A stretch of 64,000 nucleotides of DNA from Phycomyces blakesleeanus NRRL 1555(-). Its lineage: Eukaryota > Mucoromycota > Mucoromycetes > Mucorales > Phycomycetaceae. Made by a program: the position numbers and the translations under genes. Below are positions 34,801 through 47,041 of this stretch, piece by piece; within the stretch, counting starts at the first letter, position 1; every line of letters starts with the position of its first letter. The stretch covers positions 1 to 64,000 of the forward strand of contig NW_017265163.1 of NCBI RefSeq assembly GCF_001638985.1, given 5' to 3'. The notes below the pieces were generated by a model. That model searched no databases. It saw only the letters and a list, made by a program, of their open reading frames with translations, and was not told where the DNA came from.

Positions 34801-36189
34801 AATGACATGGTGATAACAGTGGGACAATCTTGTTAGTTGGACATGGCCCATGGCACGCACTGGTGAGGGTGCACAGCTGGTTGGTTTCGAGATGGTGGCA
34901 CAAGAGTCGAACCTAATGCTATTCAATGAAGTGTTGATAGTGGCAGAGAGTCACTTGAGGTCCAGATAACCCAAGACTACATCGTGGGCCAGATGGTCCA
35001 CCACATGGAAGGTGAGGCACACCGGTCAACCCAGTAGGGCAACAGTGAAGGTGGTGGTGCCATGGGAATGTGCAGATACTCCCGCTGCTGTGTTGAAGGT
35101 GATAAATTGAGATTTGTTGATGACTGTAGTGAGGTTGGTTAATGCAAAAGCCCGAATGGCTGTGATTGCCAATCCCATATCAATCAAGGCAGACAGGGCT
35201 TTATTTTGAATAATGCATGGGACCAAGGGACCTGACGCCTTAAAGACGTAGAAAGTGGTGTTGTTGAAGCCTGGGGTCACGGTCACCGCAGCAGAGAGAG
35301 GGTCTGTCAGGCCGTCTTCTTCTGATTGAGAAGTGATAGTGGCTGAACAAGGTGTGCCTGGGCAGTCCTTGTTGTGGTGGGCGCCTTTGCAGTACTCACA
35401 GATGGGTTTCCCATCGGGTCACCAGAGACGAGGTACATTGTCAGTTTGGCCCTGTCAGAGAGGGCAACAAGGAGCAGATATTGCAGCAGAATAGTCCATG
35501 GGTTCCAGCCAGCAAGAGGAGTGGAAGAGATAAGGGGGAGGGGCCAAATCGCCAATCTGGTTCTTGTGAACCACAGCCTTGTCATATGCAGTTTCTCAGT
35601 CATCCAAGACAGTCAAAGTGGGTTCAATGAGTTGATGCAAGCGAGGTTTGATGTTGTGGAGGAAAATTTTGAGGATTGTGCAGGGAGACAGGCAGCCAGA
35701 ATCGGGCATGTCATTTGCCAGAGTTGCAAACTTGACGCAAAACAATCTGATGGAGAGGTTTCCCTGGGTTGTGGCTTGTAGTGCACGTCGACGTTGTGCC
35801 TTCTCCACTTCTGGGTCAAGACCATAAGTGCTGGTGAGAAGGTGCACCAACTCGTCCCAGTTATCTTGGCAACTGGACACACAAATCCATTCCGCGATGT
35901 CAGGCAGGAGATAGTGTGAAAGAAATTTACCAAGTAAGGTGTGGGGTACACCAATGAGAGTAGCTTTGGTGCGGTATTGCATGAGCCAAGATGTGATGTA
36001 CATTGATGGATTGTACACCGGCATGATCAGAGACTCCGCGGCGGAGGTGAGGTAGAGAGAGGCTAACATATTGTTGGCCAAAATGTCAGGTAAAGGCAGA
36101 GGAAGATCCATAGGTGAATCCATGAGCAAGCCCTGAATGTTGGCCATGTCAGGGTTGTTCAGCGGGTTGTGTTGACTATTGGTGGCCAT
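31855..36189 (-). pseudogene. Gypsy gag-pol polyprotein, one frame with many stops
   Basis: Start chosen at the ATG at 36189 (MATNSQHN). Gag is followed by a zinc knuckle, C-x2-C-x3-H-x4-C (CEYCKGAHHNKDC, about 35360-35402). Protease has ALIDMGLAITAI, where the usual D-S/T-G is D-M-G. Reverse transcriptase shows FSTLDL, LFGLSNAPATMQR and YLDDIIIFS; RNase H shows HMDEACTAGIG and VVTDHQALQFLF. Integrase has an H-H-C-C-like finger, AIDVFGP, QSNNGQPF (the second catalytic Asp is Asn) and SNGMVERF with Glu. TRTWKGPYTIQ is the GPY motif. All parts lie in one frame. It is cut by about ten stops; most in gag-pr-RT are TGA where CGA fits, with TAG and TAA in integrase. Confidence 0.88.
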
Positions 36190-36259
36190 GGGGCAGGAAA
36201 AGCAAAGGAACACAGGAGATGAAGCAAAGAGGCGGTAGAGTCAGAGGCAGTATTGAAGA

Positions 36260-36276
36260 GACAAGCTTCTCCACCA
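36260..36276 (-). other. Primer binding site of the gypsy element
   Basis: Directly after the 5' LTR, in element sense, comes TGGTGGAGAAGCTTGTC. The initial TGG is complementary to the CCA end of a tRNA, and there is no spacer. The matching tRNA was not identified. Confidence 0.65.
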
Positions 36277-36618
36277 TGTAATAACTATGTAAAGTTATGT
36301 ATGGATACAAGGCTAGTTTAGGAAACTAGGCTTGGGAGACGAAGATTATGAGCTTAAGAAAGATAGTCTTTTATTGATAGCAATTGAGCAAGTATTTATA
36401 CTAAATATTAAGAGATAGAGAAGCTAGAGATAGGACATGTTGTGGTATACGTAAGCTTATGCATACCACAACAGTACAAGACAGAGACAGAGACAGAGAC
36501 AGAGACAGAAACAGAAGGACGCAGAGAGGTGATCCATGCATTGAGAGATGCAGACAATGAGAATGCCGGAGTACTAGTTACAGCTAGGATATGGGCAGGG
36601 TTATCCTTAGACACAACA
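36277..36618 (-). repeat. 5' LTR of the gypsy element
   Basis: 342 bp, same bounds as the other LTR. It holds the ACAGAG tandem repeat at about 36480-36510 and presumably the element promoter. Confidence 0.92.
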
Positions 36619-37108
36619 ATACAAATATCTAAAAAGATATAGATCTCCTATATTTAAAATGTTTTATTGGCTTAGATGGAAAATAATAAAAAATCCCATA
36701 AATTGTATTTGACAAAAAGTAAAACTAATAGGCTAAAACAGGCATGCTATTGGCTATAAAAGTTACAAGTTTATAACTTGTTACAAGGTTGGTATTTTAA
36801 AGACAGACTTTTAAATAGCAGATGTTATGAGAGATCTATGGTAAAATAGACCAACATACCCTTTTTTTTGCATAAAAGATATAATAAACTAACACATGTT
36901 AAGTGTTTTTTATATATTTCTTGATTTATCAATAAATTATAAAGTAGAAATACTTGAAAAAAGTCACAATTACAAATACTGTATTTTCACTAATTATTTG
37001 CTAACTTTGAATATATTATTCACATATCAATGAGTAAATTTTCATACATTTTTTCTGATAAAATTCATATATGACTTCGACTGAAATTCACACATTTGGA
37101 TTTTATTT

Positions 37109-37819
37109 TCATGTAAAATTATTTTCTACTATCTTTGTATGGCAAAATTTAACTCTCTCAGATGAAAAAGCAGAAAGAATTGTCACATTTTTGGCTCTTT
37201 TGGATTTTGTTGGCACAAGAGCACACTCTCCTGTCTTTGCTCTGGCATGTCCCTTGATCAATTTAAAATTAAAGCTGGTCTCATTAATAAAAATACAGTT
37301 TTGACTGTACAAGATTCCTTTTGGCTACAGACTTACAATAGAGTTACATCTTTTTCTAAGAGTCACTTTGTCATTTCTCTTCTTCTCAATTGGTAGTGCT
37401 CTTTTGAGAGTGATTCTCTCAACGTAGTGAAAATGATTACACAGAGTTGGGATACTTATTTTCTCTAGGTCATCGAAATGATTTATTAGCTCTTGTTGTA
37501 GCTCTGCTAGAGTGATAGTACTTTTGCTATTAATCACATCCAGAATAAACTGTTTGGGATAATCTTTGATGATTGTTCTAAAATCACTACCCAGAGACTT
37601 ATACTTTACACTTCCAGTTCTCTCAAATCTTCGAATTATTGAGTTCACAGTCAAGTGCAGAATATTAAGCTCCTTGACAATTTCTGATAGAGCTTGCAAC
37701 TAGCTTTTACTCTTTTCAATTATCAGGTGACAGATGTGAGTTGAGCAAGTGACATCACTGTATTTCATTCTCTTTCTGGATTTTGTATGTAGCATTAGAG
37801 TTCTTTCTGTATCAGACAT
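37109..37819 (-). pseudogene. Tc1/mariner-like transposase, truncated and mutated
   Basis: ATG at 37819 begins a frame with a helix-turn-helix region (SEIVKELNILHLTVNSIIRRF, interrupted before it by a TAG), the linker SKSTITLAELQQEL, and the start of the DDE domain at CIFINETSFNF. The family normally has a D-E pair there, so its first catalytic Asp is Asn. KSKRAKNVTILSAFS matches the conserved stretch after it. Stops at 37325, 37109 and beyond end the frame, and the second and third catalytic acids (normally in LDNAxxH and further on) are missing. Only about two thirds of a roughly 340-residue protein is present, and no inverted ends were found. Confidence 0.75.
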
Positions 37820-39240
37820 TATAAGCTTTTTGAGGAATAGGTATAGAGTTTATTTTTGAATATAAAAAGAAACAATATATGAAGATTGTACAGATTTTTA
37901 TTTATGCTTCTTGTATGTTTTTTACATTAGTAAAATATATACTATTCAATGTAAATTATATAAGACATGAAGATAATAATATGCTTTACACATCTTTTTA
38001 TTCATTTGAATTTTCAATTGTAAATCAAATCAAATAAATAAACTTATGTATCATAAATTTGCATTCATGGCTAGTTCAATACTGCATGTAACAAATTTGA
38101 TACTATATTTTTGGCAAATTTGATTGTGTATTTGTGACAATTTTTTTTATGGCTGTGTCTAAATTTTTGTTCTATATGGCAAATTTGATATGAGAATTCT
38201 GTATATATAAATAAGTTGATAGAAGTTACTAAAAAATTATAAATATATTTTACATATATTTATTTGTATACAAGAACTATTCTTTTTTTTTAAAAGTAAA
38301 CTCTTATAATCTATGTTTTCATATGTGTCTTTTTAATAAATACAAAGATAAAATAGCAATAAAAACACGTTTGATATTTTTTATACTAAAATTCAAGTAT
38401 ATAAAAAGAGTTGATAAGAAATAATACTTTTTATATTTGATACTTTTTAAGTTTCTTAAACGTAAAATTTTTATTATATATATTAATGATATAGATATAC
38501 TGATTATATGAAACAGCTTCTCATTTTTTATTTTTTTTTAAAAACAAATTAGCACTTATTAAAAACTTTGTCTGTTATTTAATTTATATATCAATTATTA
38601 AAATAAACTGACTGCATTAATAAGAAGTATTTTAAGATTGTATTTATTTGATTTTACAAAATATAAGTTTTTTCTTTTAGTATTTACTTTATGTATTGAT
38701 ATAGATATTATATATATATTTAAAATAATAATATGAGAATATTATATAATATTTGTTTGTTTTTATCTGATATAATATATATTTAGTTTATTGTCTACAT
38801 TCTTATTTAACTGATATATAATACTATCTAAGATATCTGATTTTATGATTAGCTTGTTATTTTAATTTATTATAGCATAAAAAATAAGCTATTGTTGTGG
38901 AGATTGAAGTTGGATTAAGTTTTTAAGAAGAAGAATTTATGATTCGAGATGAGGAATGAAGATTTGTACAAACTTGTGTAAGGTTTGTTTATTAAGAAAA
39001 GATTTGATATCAAAATTTGATGAGGTTTCTACTCTGAACTACTACTGCTATTTATATTATTTTGGGCCAGAAAAATTATATGAATAAGATCAGATAATCA
39101 ATTGTATCTGAGCCTTAATCAGAGTAACATGATATTGAAATAATTAATATATAATTAATTATATAAAAATGTGTAGTCCTAATGAATTATTAACATAGAA
39201 AGTAATTGTGTTTATGAGTTATCATTATACTTATAATAAT
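37820..39240. other. Very AT-rich spacer, nothing recognised
   Basis: About 1.4 kb of AT-rich sequence with scattered short runs. A few TGGCAAATTTGATA-like motifs repeat near 38100-38190. No ORF, tRNA or element end is supported. Confidence 0.4.
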
Positions 39241-39242
39241 TT

Positions 39243-39310
39243 ACAGTCAAAGCTTGATTTAGTAATATTCTTTGGGAGTTGCCAAATCATATTCCTATTA
39301 CTAAATCAAA
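39243..39310. repeat. Inverted repeat, possible left end of the pogo-like element
   Basis: TTGATTTAGTAAT and its complement ATTACTAAATCAA are separated by about 28 bp. It is preceded by TA-CAGTCAAAGC, which looks like a TA target followed by a CAGT terminus as in pogo/Fot1-type elements. The partner end after the Helitron was not found, so this is tentative. Confidence 0.4.
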
Positions 39311-39654
39311 TATATTTTTTCTTGCTCAGATGTCTTTTTTAGTATTACTTGTTCTCCGATTTGAGTGACTCTTATTTTTATTATAGCACATTGCTGTGAT
39401 ATTTATTTTTATTCTTATATATGACAAGTCTAATAGTAATAAGAGCTATAAAATATATCAAAATTGAAGTATTTGTGATATGTCTATAGGTGTAGAGAAG
39501 ATAAGATATAGTAGATATGTAGGAATAAGTGAGACTTGGTGATATTTGAGTTTTATTGGAGTAGAAAATAGAAAAGAATTTTGATATCAATTAAGATAAG
39601 GTTCTAAGTATGTCAGTTATGTGCCCTTTTATAGATTTCTTCTACCTTCAGATC

Positions 39655-40187
39655 TGCTAATATTATTGGTCCCTGAGATTAATGCTGTGTTTATTATTGG
39701 ACTTGTTTTATATTTTTTTTATGACTAGTCAAATACGATAAAAATACATTAAATACAAGACAATTATAAGCTAATATCAAATATTTTAATAAATAAATGA
39801 GAGATATATGAATAAATATTTTATTATTAAAGATGTTTACTATTATATCTATTTATTAAAAATTTTAATCAAGGTTATATATATTTCAGCATGTAGAAAG
39901 AATAGAATGAGTCTTTTTTAAGTTATATATTTAATTTTAAAATATTTGGGTATAGAGTAAGTTTTGCAATAATATAAGATTAAATATATAGAACAATAAG
40001 AGTAAGTCTTTTGATAATTAATGTTTTATTTAAGAAAACACAAGTTTTCTATATTTATTAATATTTTCTAACTATGATAGTTACACTTCTTTTGCAAGGG
40101 GGTCGTTTTTTTTTCATTCACGTCCATCAATATTATTGGTCTCTGGAATTAATGCTGTGTTTACTATTGGACTTGTCTTATAAGAAT
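39655..40187 (+). repeat. Direct repeat pair of about 57 bp
   Basis: AATATTATTGGTCCCTGAGA at about 39658 and AATATTATTGGTCTCTGGAA at about 40129 begin matching segments (TTAATGCTGTGTTTA, ATTGGACTTGT) of about 57 bp, 470 bp apart. They lie just upstream of the pogo-like gene and may be a duplicated promoter part. No gene lies between them. Confidence 0.6.
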
Positions 40188-41388
40188 TTATGTGACCTTA
40201 AAAATATGATACATTTAACATCAACTTGCTTAATATAAAAGACATATCATAGTATATATATTATTACAGTTGTCTTTATTGATACAAACCTTTCTCAGCA
40301 CACGCACACACACACACACAACGCATAAAACTTATTCTCTTTTCTCAAAATGCCTAAGTCACCTAACATCTTTTCTTCTTCCAACATTGAGAACACTGGC
40401 AGCAAATGTGTCCGTCTCAATAGAAAGCAAAAGCTGGAGCTCTGTGAGAAGGCTAAGCATGGCCTTAACCAAGACCAGTTGAGAGACTGGGCCAAGCTGC
40501 CATCCCAGCCTGCAATCTCCCAAATCCTCCAGTAAGAAAAGCACCTCTAGAAGAAAGATAAGTAAGAACTGGAGAAGCTTAGCAGCAAGAAGGCAGCCAA
40601 TCCTCAGCTAGAGGAGAAGGTTGACCTCTACATGAGTATCATGGAGAGCAGATGCAACCCCATCAACGTCAACATGATCAAAAATTGTGCCAGGGCACCT
40701 GCCATCACTAAGCTTGGCATTGCTGAAGAAGATCTTCCCAGTTTCTTCGATGGGTGGATTGCCAACATGAAGAAGAGACTCGGGTATAAGGGCAGAAGAA
40801 TGCACAGCACAGCAGCCTCTGCCCCAGTCGACACCATGGGTCTCAAGTTGAGAATAGAAAATATCAAGAAGTTGAAGACATACAAGAGAAGAGACATCTT
40901 AAACTTTGATGAGACTGATCTCTTCTACAAGCAACCCCCCACCACCACCATCTCAAAGGCTGCGGTTTCTGGCCAAAAATTCAACAAGACTTGGCTCACT
41001 GTGGCCCTCATTGCTAACTCTGATGACTCCTTAAAATTGGAGCTATTTATCATTGGCAAGCATGCCAAACCTCGTTGCTTTAGCAAGAAGACTAGTAATT
41101 TACTACAAATCTTATATAAGCTGCGATTAATAAGTTTCACTGGAAAAATGACCCTGAATACCTATGTGTGGGGGTACCTGAACACCATAGTAAATTTAGG
41201 GTGATTTTTTATCTCAGCATTATTTTTGTGTTCAAACTGATAGTGTCATTGTACTGGATCCTATTGGCTTAGCTATTTCGATTATCATAGTTACTTTATC
41301 ATTATTATTATAAAGTCGTAATAAATAAAAACATATGTAACACTTGTTTTTATTTTACTTTAACATTTTAAACAATTAAAAAAACACA

Positions 41389-44300
41389 ATGTCTTCTACT
41401 TCGAACACTCATAATAAGAAGTGCTTTTGCAATGAATGCAAAAATAACCAAGGAGGTTACAGTCTAGTTCAAAGACAAACTGCTCAACGCCATAACAAAA
41501 GAGCAAGATATGAAGCCTTCAAAAGAAGTGAAATGGGTACTTTTTTTGGAATTTTTGGTTTTTATTTTTTGGGGGTATTTTGTATAATAATAATTTTAAA
41601 TAGATACATTTGCTCAAAGCAGCTCGATGGAAGTTGATGTTGAAAGTAAGCAGAATATATTTTAACACCAGAGGATATAAACTAAGAGTTTTATTCTATA
41701 TGTAGCTTTTCTGTCCCAGGAAGCAGGCCCCTTGGAAATATCGGTTGGTCAGACCAACTCACCTTTTTGGGAAGCCAATATTATGTCTGACAATGACAAC
41801 ATGACTATTGACAATGAGGTTGTTGACAATGCTGATGATGACAATGACATGAACAATGACGAAGAAGAAAGCAAAGAGGTTGAAGAGGTTGAAGGGGTTG
41901 AAGATATTGTTGAAATCGAGGTCGAAGAATTTGATAATGAAGGTCAGTATTGAACAACTAAGAAAAAAAATGGGGGTGTTAATTTTTTTTATAATAGACC
42001 CTTTTGCCACTCCCGATATGCCTGAGAACCCAGTGCACAGGTTCATTGCTACTTTTGTGGTAATGTTTGCTTCCCGCTATGTGGTCAACAAGGGTGCTGT
42101 TGTCTTGATCGAGTTCATCAACAAGCTCTTGATGATTTACGAGCAGGATTTCCAATTGCCCTTGAGCCTTCCTGGTCTCCAATGCATGACAGGTTTCTCC
42201 ACCATGAACAAAAGCGTTCAGAGATTCCTTGTGTGTCAGGACTGCCACAAGGTGTATGAGAAAAGTGCATTGGCTCCTTCCCATTGGGACTTCATGAAGC
42301 TTGGCGCGCGTTCTGCATGCAACTGTCAATTGACAAAAACATCTTTCTCTGGTCTCCAGGTCGCCAAACGTGAATACTGTTACCAGTCAGTAAAAAATGC
42401 ACTAAGATTGCTCTTTCTCTGCCCAGATTTCAAGCAAAAAATCAGACAGTAGAATAAGCAGTTAAAGATTGTAAATACATTGTGCGATGTATATGATGGC
42501 AATATGTGGAAAGAGTTGGAAGATAAGGATGGCGAATCCTATGTTGAAGACCCTCGTTCGTTAATGATCACGTTGAACATCGATTGGTTCCAGCCCTTTG
42601 ATGGGGCCAGTTATTCGTGTAGTGCCATGTACCTGGTTGTCAACAATCTTCCTCGAGAAGAACGATTTTTGGCAGAGAACACAATTCTAGTTGGACTTAT
42701 GCCTGGGCCAAAGGAGTCAAAAACTGACAAAATCAATAACTACTTAAGACCATTGGTGGATGAGTTATTGGAGCTGTATGTTGGAATACATGTACCTCCT
42801 TACGAACACCCAGCAGGCACTCAGATTCGTGCAGCATTATTAATGGTAGCGTGTGACATTCCTGCAGCAAGAAAGACCAGTGGATTCACTGCACACAATA
42901 GCACGTGTGCATGTTACAAATATAACAAACAATTCCCTCGTCTGGAAGGCAGTTCTGCTGTTGACTTTTCTGGATTCGACACAGACCAATGGCAGCCAAA
43001 AAATAATGATATGAACCGTTTTCATGCTGAGGAGTGGGAAAGTGCAAGCACCCCCTCAGAAAGACAGCAGCTGGAGGTCGAAAATGGTGTCCGATGGTTG
43101 CAGTTGTATTGTCTTAGATACTTTGATCTAGTACGTGGAACGATCATTGATCCCATGCATAATCTTTTCCTAGGAATGGCAAAAAGAATGGTTGAAAAAT
43201 GGATCAAAGAAAATGACATATCACCAGCGGATTTGACCACAATGCAAAAGATGTCAGAATCAATGGTGCTGCCAGCCGATTACACAATTTTGAGATCCAA
43301 AATTGAGAAGGGTTTCTCATATATGAAAGCAAACAAATAGAAATTCTGGGTATTAGTAATACTCTCCAGTTCTCTTGAAGAATATTCTGCCATGACACAA
43401 GTTGAAGAACTGGATGGATTTTGTAAATGCATGCCATCTTCTCATAAAGCCATCAATTACTATGTCTGAAATCAACAAAGCTCACGACTATATGCAGAGT
43501 TTCTGTCAGCAATGCCTAGTAATATATAAACCTGGTTTTCTCACCTGCAACATACACTTGCATCTTCATTTTCGTGAGACCATCAACAATTTTGGACCAG
43601 TGTATGGTTATTGGCTCTTTGGTTTTGAGAGGTACAATGGGCTGCTTAAGAAAATTGACACCAATCGAAAAGACGGATTTGAGGCTACATATATAAAAAC
43701 ATTCATTAATGATGCATATAAGGGTAATTACATGCGAAAGGTCTTGATATGCCCTAGCCTAGTCCCCTTCATCCCACTCCTTCAAAAACTTACTTCCTCT
43801 GCCACAACTACCGCCAACTATGATTCCTATGCCTCCTATGCCTTCTATGCTTCCCTTTCACACCAAAATTTCCGATTGCAACAATTTGTTAACATATTCT
43901 TATGCCCATCACCTTCAACGAAAGGCAACAAACCACTTCCTCTGTCATCCTTCCCATTACGTTCCTTAAACGCATTGACAATGAGTGATATTAATTATCC
44001 TCAATTACTCCATTTTTATCAGCTTGTATATGCCAATCCTGGTATTGTTAGTTACCGCAATACTTCCTTATGCCCTTATTTTGTTGATAATCAAATCACA
44101 AAATTAAAATCAATCAATCTCCTTGGCCAAATATATAAAGGCAAAAACAGTTGTGAAAATCGTGGGTCTTTTGTACAAGCAATGTTTCTTGGTGGCAACA
44201 ACGTAACTAAAACCGCATGCACAGGACAAATTCAGTACTTGTTCATTCAATCATTCACACCTCTACCACATCCAAACTCTCCTGCATCCCAAGTCCATAA

Positions 44301-44526
44301 AAAAAAACACATCTTTGCATATATTCGATGGTTATCAATTACAGCTGATAAAAGGCGCGAAACTGAAAGCATTGATATCTACTTGCCAAACTTCACGCCA
44401 GACAATTACCATAGCATTCTGCCAGTACATCGCATTGACATGGAAGTTGCAACTGCTAGTGAAAAAACAAGAAATAATATCAAAAAAACACTTGTCATTC
44501 CTTTACCCAAAAAATATTATGTCTAA
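41389..44526 (+). pseudogene. tnp2-type transposase of element B, recently inactivated
   Basis: Exons 41389-41536, 41604-41645, 41706-41942 and 41998-44526; the first two (148 and 42 bp) have the same length as in A. Exon 1 carries the Cys cluster (CFCNECK...), exon 3 is acidic, and exon 4 has CQDCHKVYE, LNIDWFQPFDGAS, MPGPKESK, ACDIPAARKTSGF and IIDPMHNLFLG, so all key acidic residues are kept. Damage is light: TAG after VRQ (42450-42452), TAG after MKANK (43338-43340), a 1-bp insertion near 43355 and a TGA near 43393. The zinc pair CACYKC of A reads CACYKY here. The stop is placed as in A. Confidence 0.85.
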
Positions 44527-44692
44527 AATTTCTATTAATAAATATGTCCTATGCCCCTCTTTCTATAAAGAAAAACAAAAAGAAAACTCCAAAGATGAGT
44601 AGTACCTCTTTTTTTTTATAATTAGAGTGTAGGAAGTAGGCATAGACGAAAAGTTTTTTTTTTGTTTAAAAAAAAGAATTTGCATATTTTAT

Positions 44693-45870
44693 CTAGGGCC
44701 CATTTCTAAGAGCCCACTGAGGTAACTGTGACGCAATTGCATCTGGGACTGCCGAATCTGTGGTTCTTAACCAAATTCGTTCCAGTAACTGATGGGCATT
44801 GTTGCCCAAATCAGCTATAACAGCCTCATCAACGAGTTCAATCAAACGATTGTACTATGCAAAGGACAATATTCATATCCATATATTATTATACATCACG
44901 AAAACAAAAAAAAATTTAAATTATCTGAAAAATTTACCTCATTGCTTCTCCATCCTGGACGCAAGATCTGAATCGGTTGGGAAGAAGTTGAGCCTCTTGA
45001 ATCACTGTCTGATTCACCTTCAGACATTGCTTCCCTGATGAGCAGAGCAGAGCAATCTTGCGCCATTTTCTTGTCAATGGCAATCTTGTTCTTATTGTAT
45101 GCTGCCTTGCGATGTCTGAAGTGCTAATAGAAATATCAATTAAGAATTTTTGCTAATTTATATCAAGAAAAATATAAAATGAAGTCAATTAAAAATATAA
45201 TCTACCTCCTTCTCACGCCTATGTCTTCTGGAAACAGTATTCGACTTCTTCTTGGCTTCTCTATCCTTGTTCTGCTCACGCTTACAAGAGCAGTAAGTCG
45301 TGTAGACATATTTGTTCAGGTCTGCCTCTCTCATTCCAACACCAACAAACTTGGGCACCAGATAGTCAAAAACATTCTTAGCCGATTCTTGGTTAGGCAA
45401 AAGGCGAAAGCAAACTGTAGTGGCCCATCTGGGCCTATTTTTGTTTGCCTGCACCAAGGCAGGCTCGTCTGACCAAAAGTTGGGATTTCACATGTACCAT
45501 TTGATGAATTTCTATTTGATTATAATTAAATACTGAATTGATATATTTTTATATATTCGAATACATACATAGGCATTTTTGGTATTGGCCTTACTTGGTC
45601 CCGCAGCAAAATCTGCTTGGGGAGGTGCAGTGATCTCGGTACTAGCAGTAGCAAGGATGGTGGCAACAATGGGAGCAGGAATGGGGTTGGTAACCATGCT
45701 GGCTGGTACAGCGTTATCAGAGCTGGTTGCCGCAATGGCACCAACGTTTTTGCCCGTGTCAGACAATTGACATTTACTGCTTTTATGTCAGCTTGCATAC
45801 CAGCAAGGCTGGCAGTGATTCTTTTCTCTTCCACAGTAATCTCAGGGAGAATATGGCGGTTTCCAGACAT
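44693..45870 (-). pseudogene. Gene X of element B, lightly damaged
   Basis: Exons in order are 45870-45569, 45511-45206, 45123-44938 and 44854-44693. The last three (306, 186 and 162 bp) equal those of A exactly. The sequence has SGNRHILPEITVEEKR at the start, an Ala/Pro-rich linker, the basic end of exon 2, EGESDSDS and RPGWRSNE in exon 3, and PQWALRNGP at the end. A frameshift near 45775 in exon 1 and a TGA in exon 2 (before NPNFWSDE, where D has Arg) disable it. It is convergent with the transposase, with 166 bp between them. Confidence 0.8.
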
Positions 45871-46202
45871 TTTCTAATAAATGTTGTATTGCCCATTTTG
45901 CAATTATTAATATTGGTCTATTATATAAATTCGTATATATTTTATGTCTTTTATAATAAATCTACAGAGGTAGATTGAAATCGTTTGTGTGAATGTTTGG
46001 GTAGGTGAGTAAGTAGGTAAAGATTTGTGATTAAGTGCGCAACTATAAATAAAGAACAAACTTTCAATGATATTAAATGTCTGAGAATATTTATATGTGA
46101 TGAATATTATTTTATGAATATATCCAAAATAACTTCTTTGAATACTAAATGAGAATTGGCCTTCGTATTACTTTATTTTGAACTCCATCTAATATATGCT
46201 TA

Positions 46203-47041
46203 TTGCCTTTTTGTCTTTTTGTCTTTCCATCCTTCCGTCTTTTGGTCTTTTGGCTTTTTTTTATTTTTATTTTTTATTTTTTACTTTTTCCCCATTTTAC
46301 TGTTTTCTCTCTTCTCTCTTTTTCTCTTCCATTCTCTTTCTTTCCAACTTTCATTATTTTCACGCGTTTTTCGGGTAAGATGACTTATTTAAAATAATAT
46401 ATATATATATATAACTAAAAATAATAATTGTTTCTGTTGTTGTAGACACTAGCATTTTATTTTCTTCTGATGCATCTTCTTCACAATGGTCATCCGGATT
46501 AGTAAAGGTTAGTAAATATACTTCTTGCCATCAGTCCATAACATTATTCTAACTTTTTCTCTTTCTTTCATAAAGCCCATATCGCCAAAAATACTCTCTA
46601 TAGTTAAACACGGCTATCAACATGGTAATATTTTATATCTCTTTTTTTATTATATTATGTTTTAATATTTATCTAACCAAATATACTTTTTATTATAGGT
46701 GAATGTCCCTCTCACGAACACGCCATAGATCAAGAGTCTTTATCCCATGCTACTGACATTACAATGGTAAGTCTTTTTTTTTAAAGAATATCTATATGTT
46801 AACATTATTGATACACTATAATAATATAATATTTTCTTTTACTAGATGCTATATTAGCTCTTGAAAAGTACTTCTTGGCTTACAAATGTATTCTCTTGAT
46901 TTATAAAGGTAAATGAATTTCTCTAGCATCCAATTCATCCAAATTAATTTTTGTCAATTATTCTCATAGTCAAAGGAATTGTATCAAACGTCATCTTTAC
47001 CATCGTCAAAAAAATTCTGTTTATTCTCAACAAACAGCTGT
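46203..47041 (+). CDS. Gene Y of element B: small multi-exon protein, unknown
   Basis: An exon ending at 46374 (start unknown, no clear ATG) encodes a hydrophobic, T-rich run. It is followed by exons 46446-46507 (62 bp), 46576-46624 (49 bp) and 46699-46766 (68 bp). These sizes match copy A exactly and all introns are GT...AG. Encoded pieces include DASSSQWSSGLVK, PISPKILSIVKHGYQH and HAIDQESLSHATD. A further exon with similarity to A (ALEKYFLAYK) lies at about 46847-46908, but the acceptor used in A is not kept, so the frame may end early. Another possible exon ends at 47041. Conserved exon sizes argue for a real protein; its function is unknown. Confidence 0.5.

Larger units (their letters stand above)
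31514..36618 (-). mobile_element. Ty3/gypsy LTR retrotransposon, complete but inactivated, 5105 bp
   Basis: Two LTRs of 341 and 342 bp enclose a single gag-pol frame on the minus strand. Element ends are TGTTGTGTC...ATTACA. Both sides carry ATAC (31510-31513 and 36619-36622) as target duplication, or AATAC if one terminal base is shared. The two LTRs differ at roughly 30 sites by eye, mostly transitions, so the insertion is not recent. The order protease, reverse transcriptase, RNase H, integrase, with a GPY motif at the end, identifies Ty3/gypsy. Confidence 0.92.

Noticed and set aside
31715..36510. ACAGAG tandem repeats considered as a satellite.
   Set aside because: They are short runs inside both gypsy LTRs and are explained by the LTR pair.
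37303..37313. TA-CAGTCAAAAC resembles a pogo-type terminus.
   Set aside because: It lies in the coding sequence of the Tc1-like pseudogene (reads YSQNCIF) and no partner end is near.
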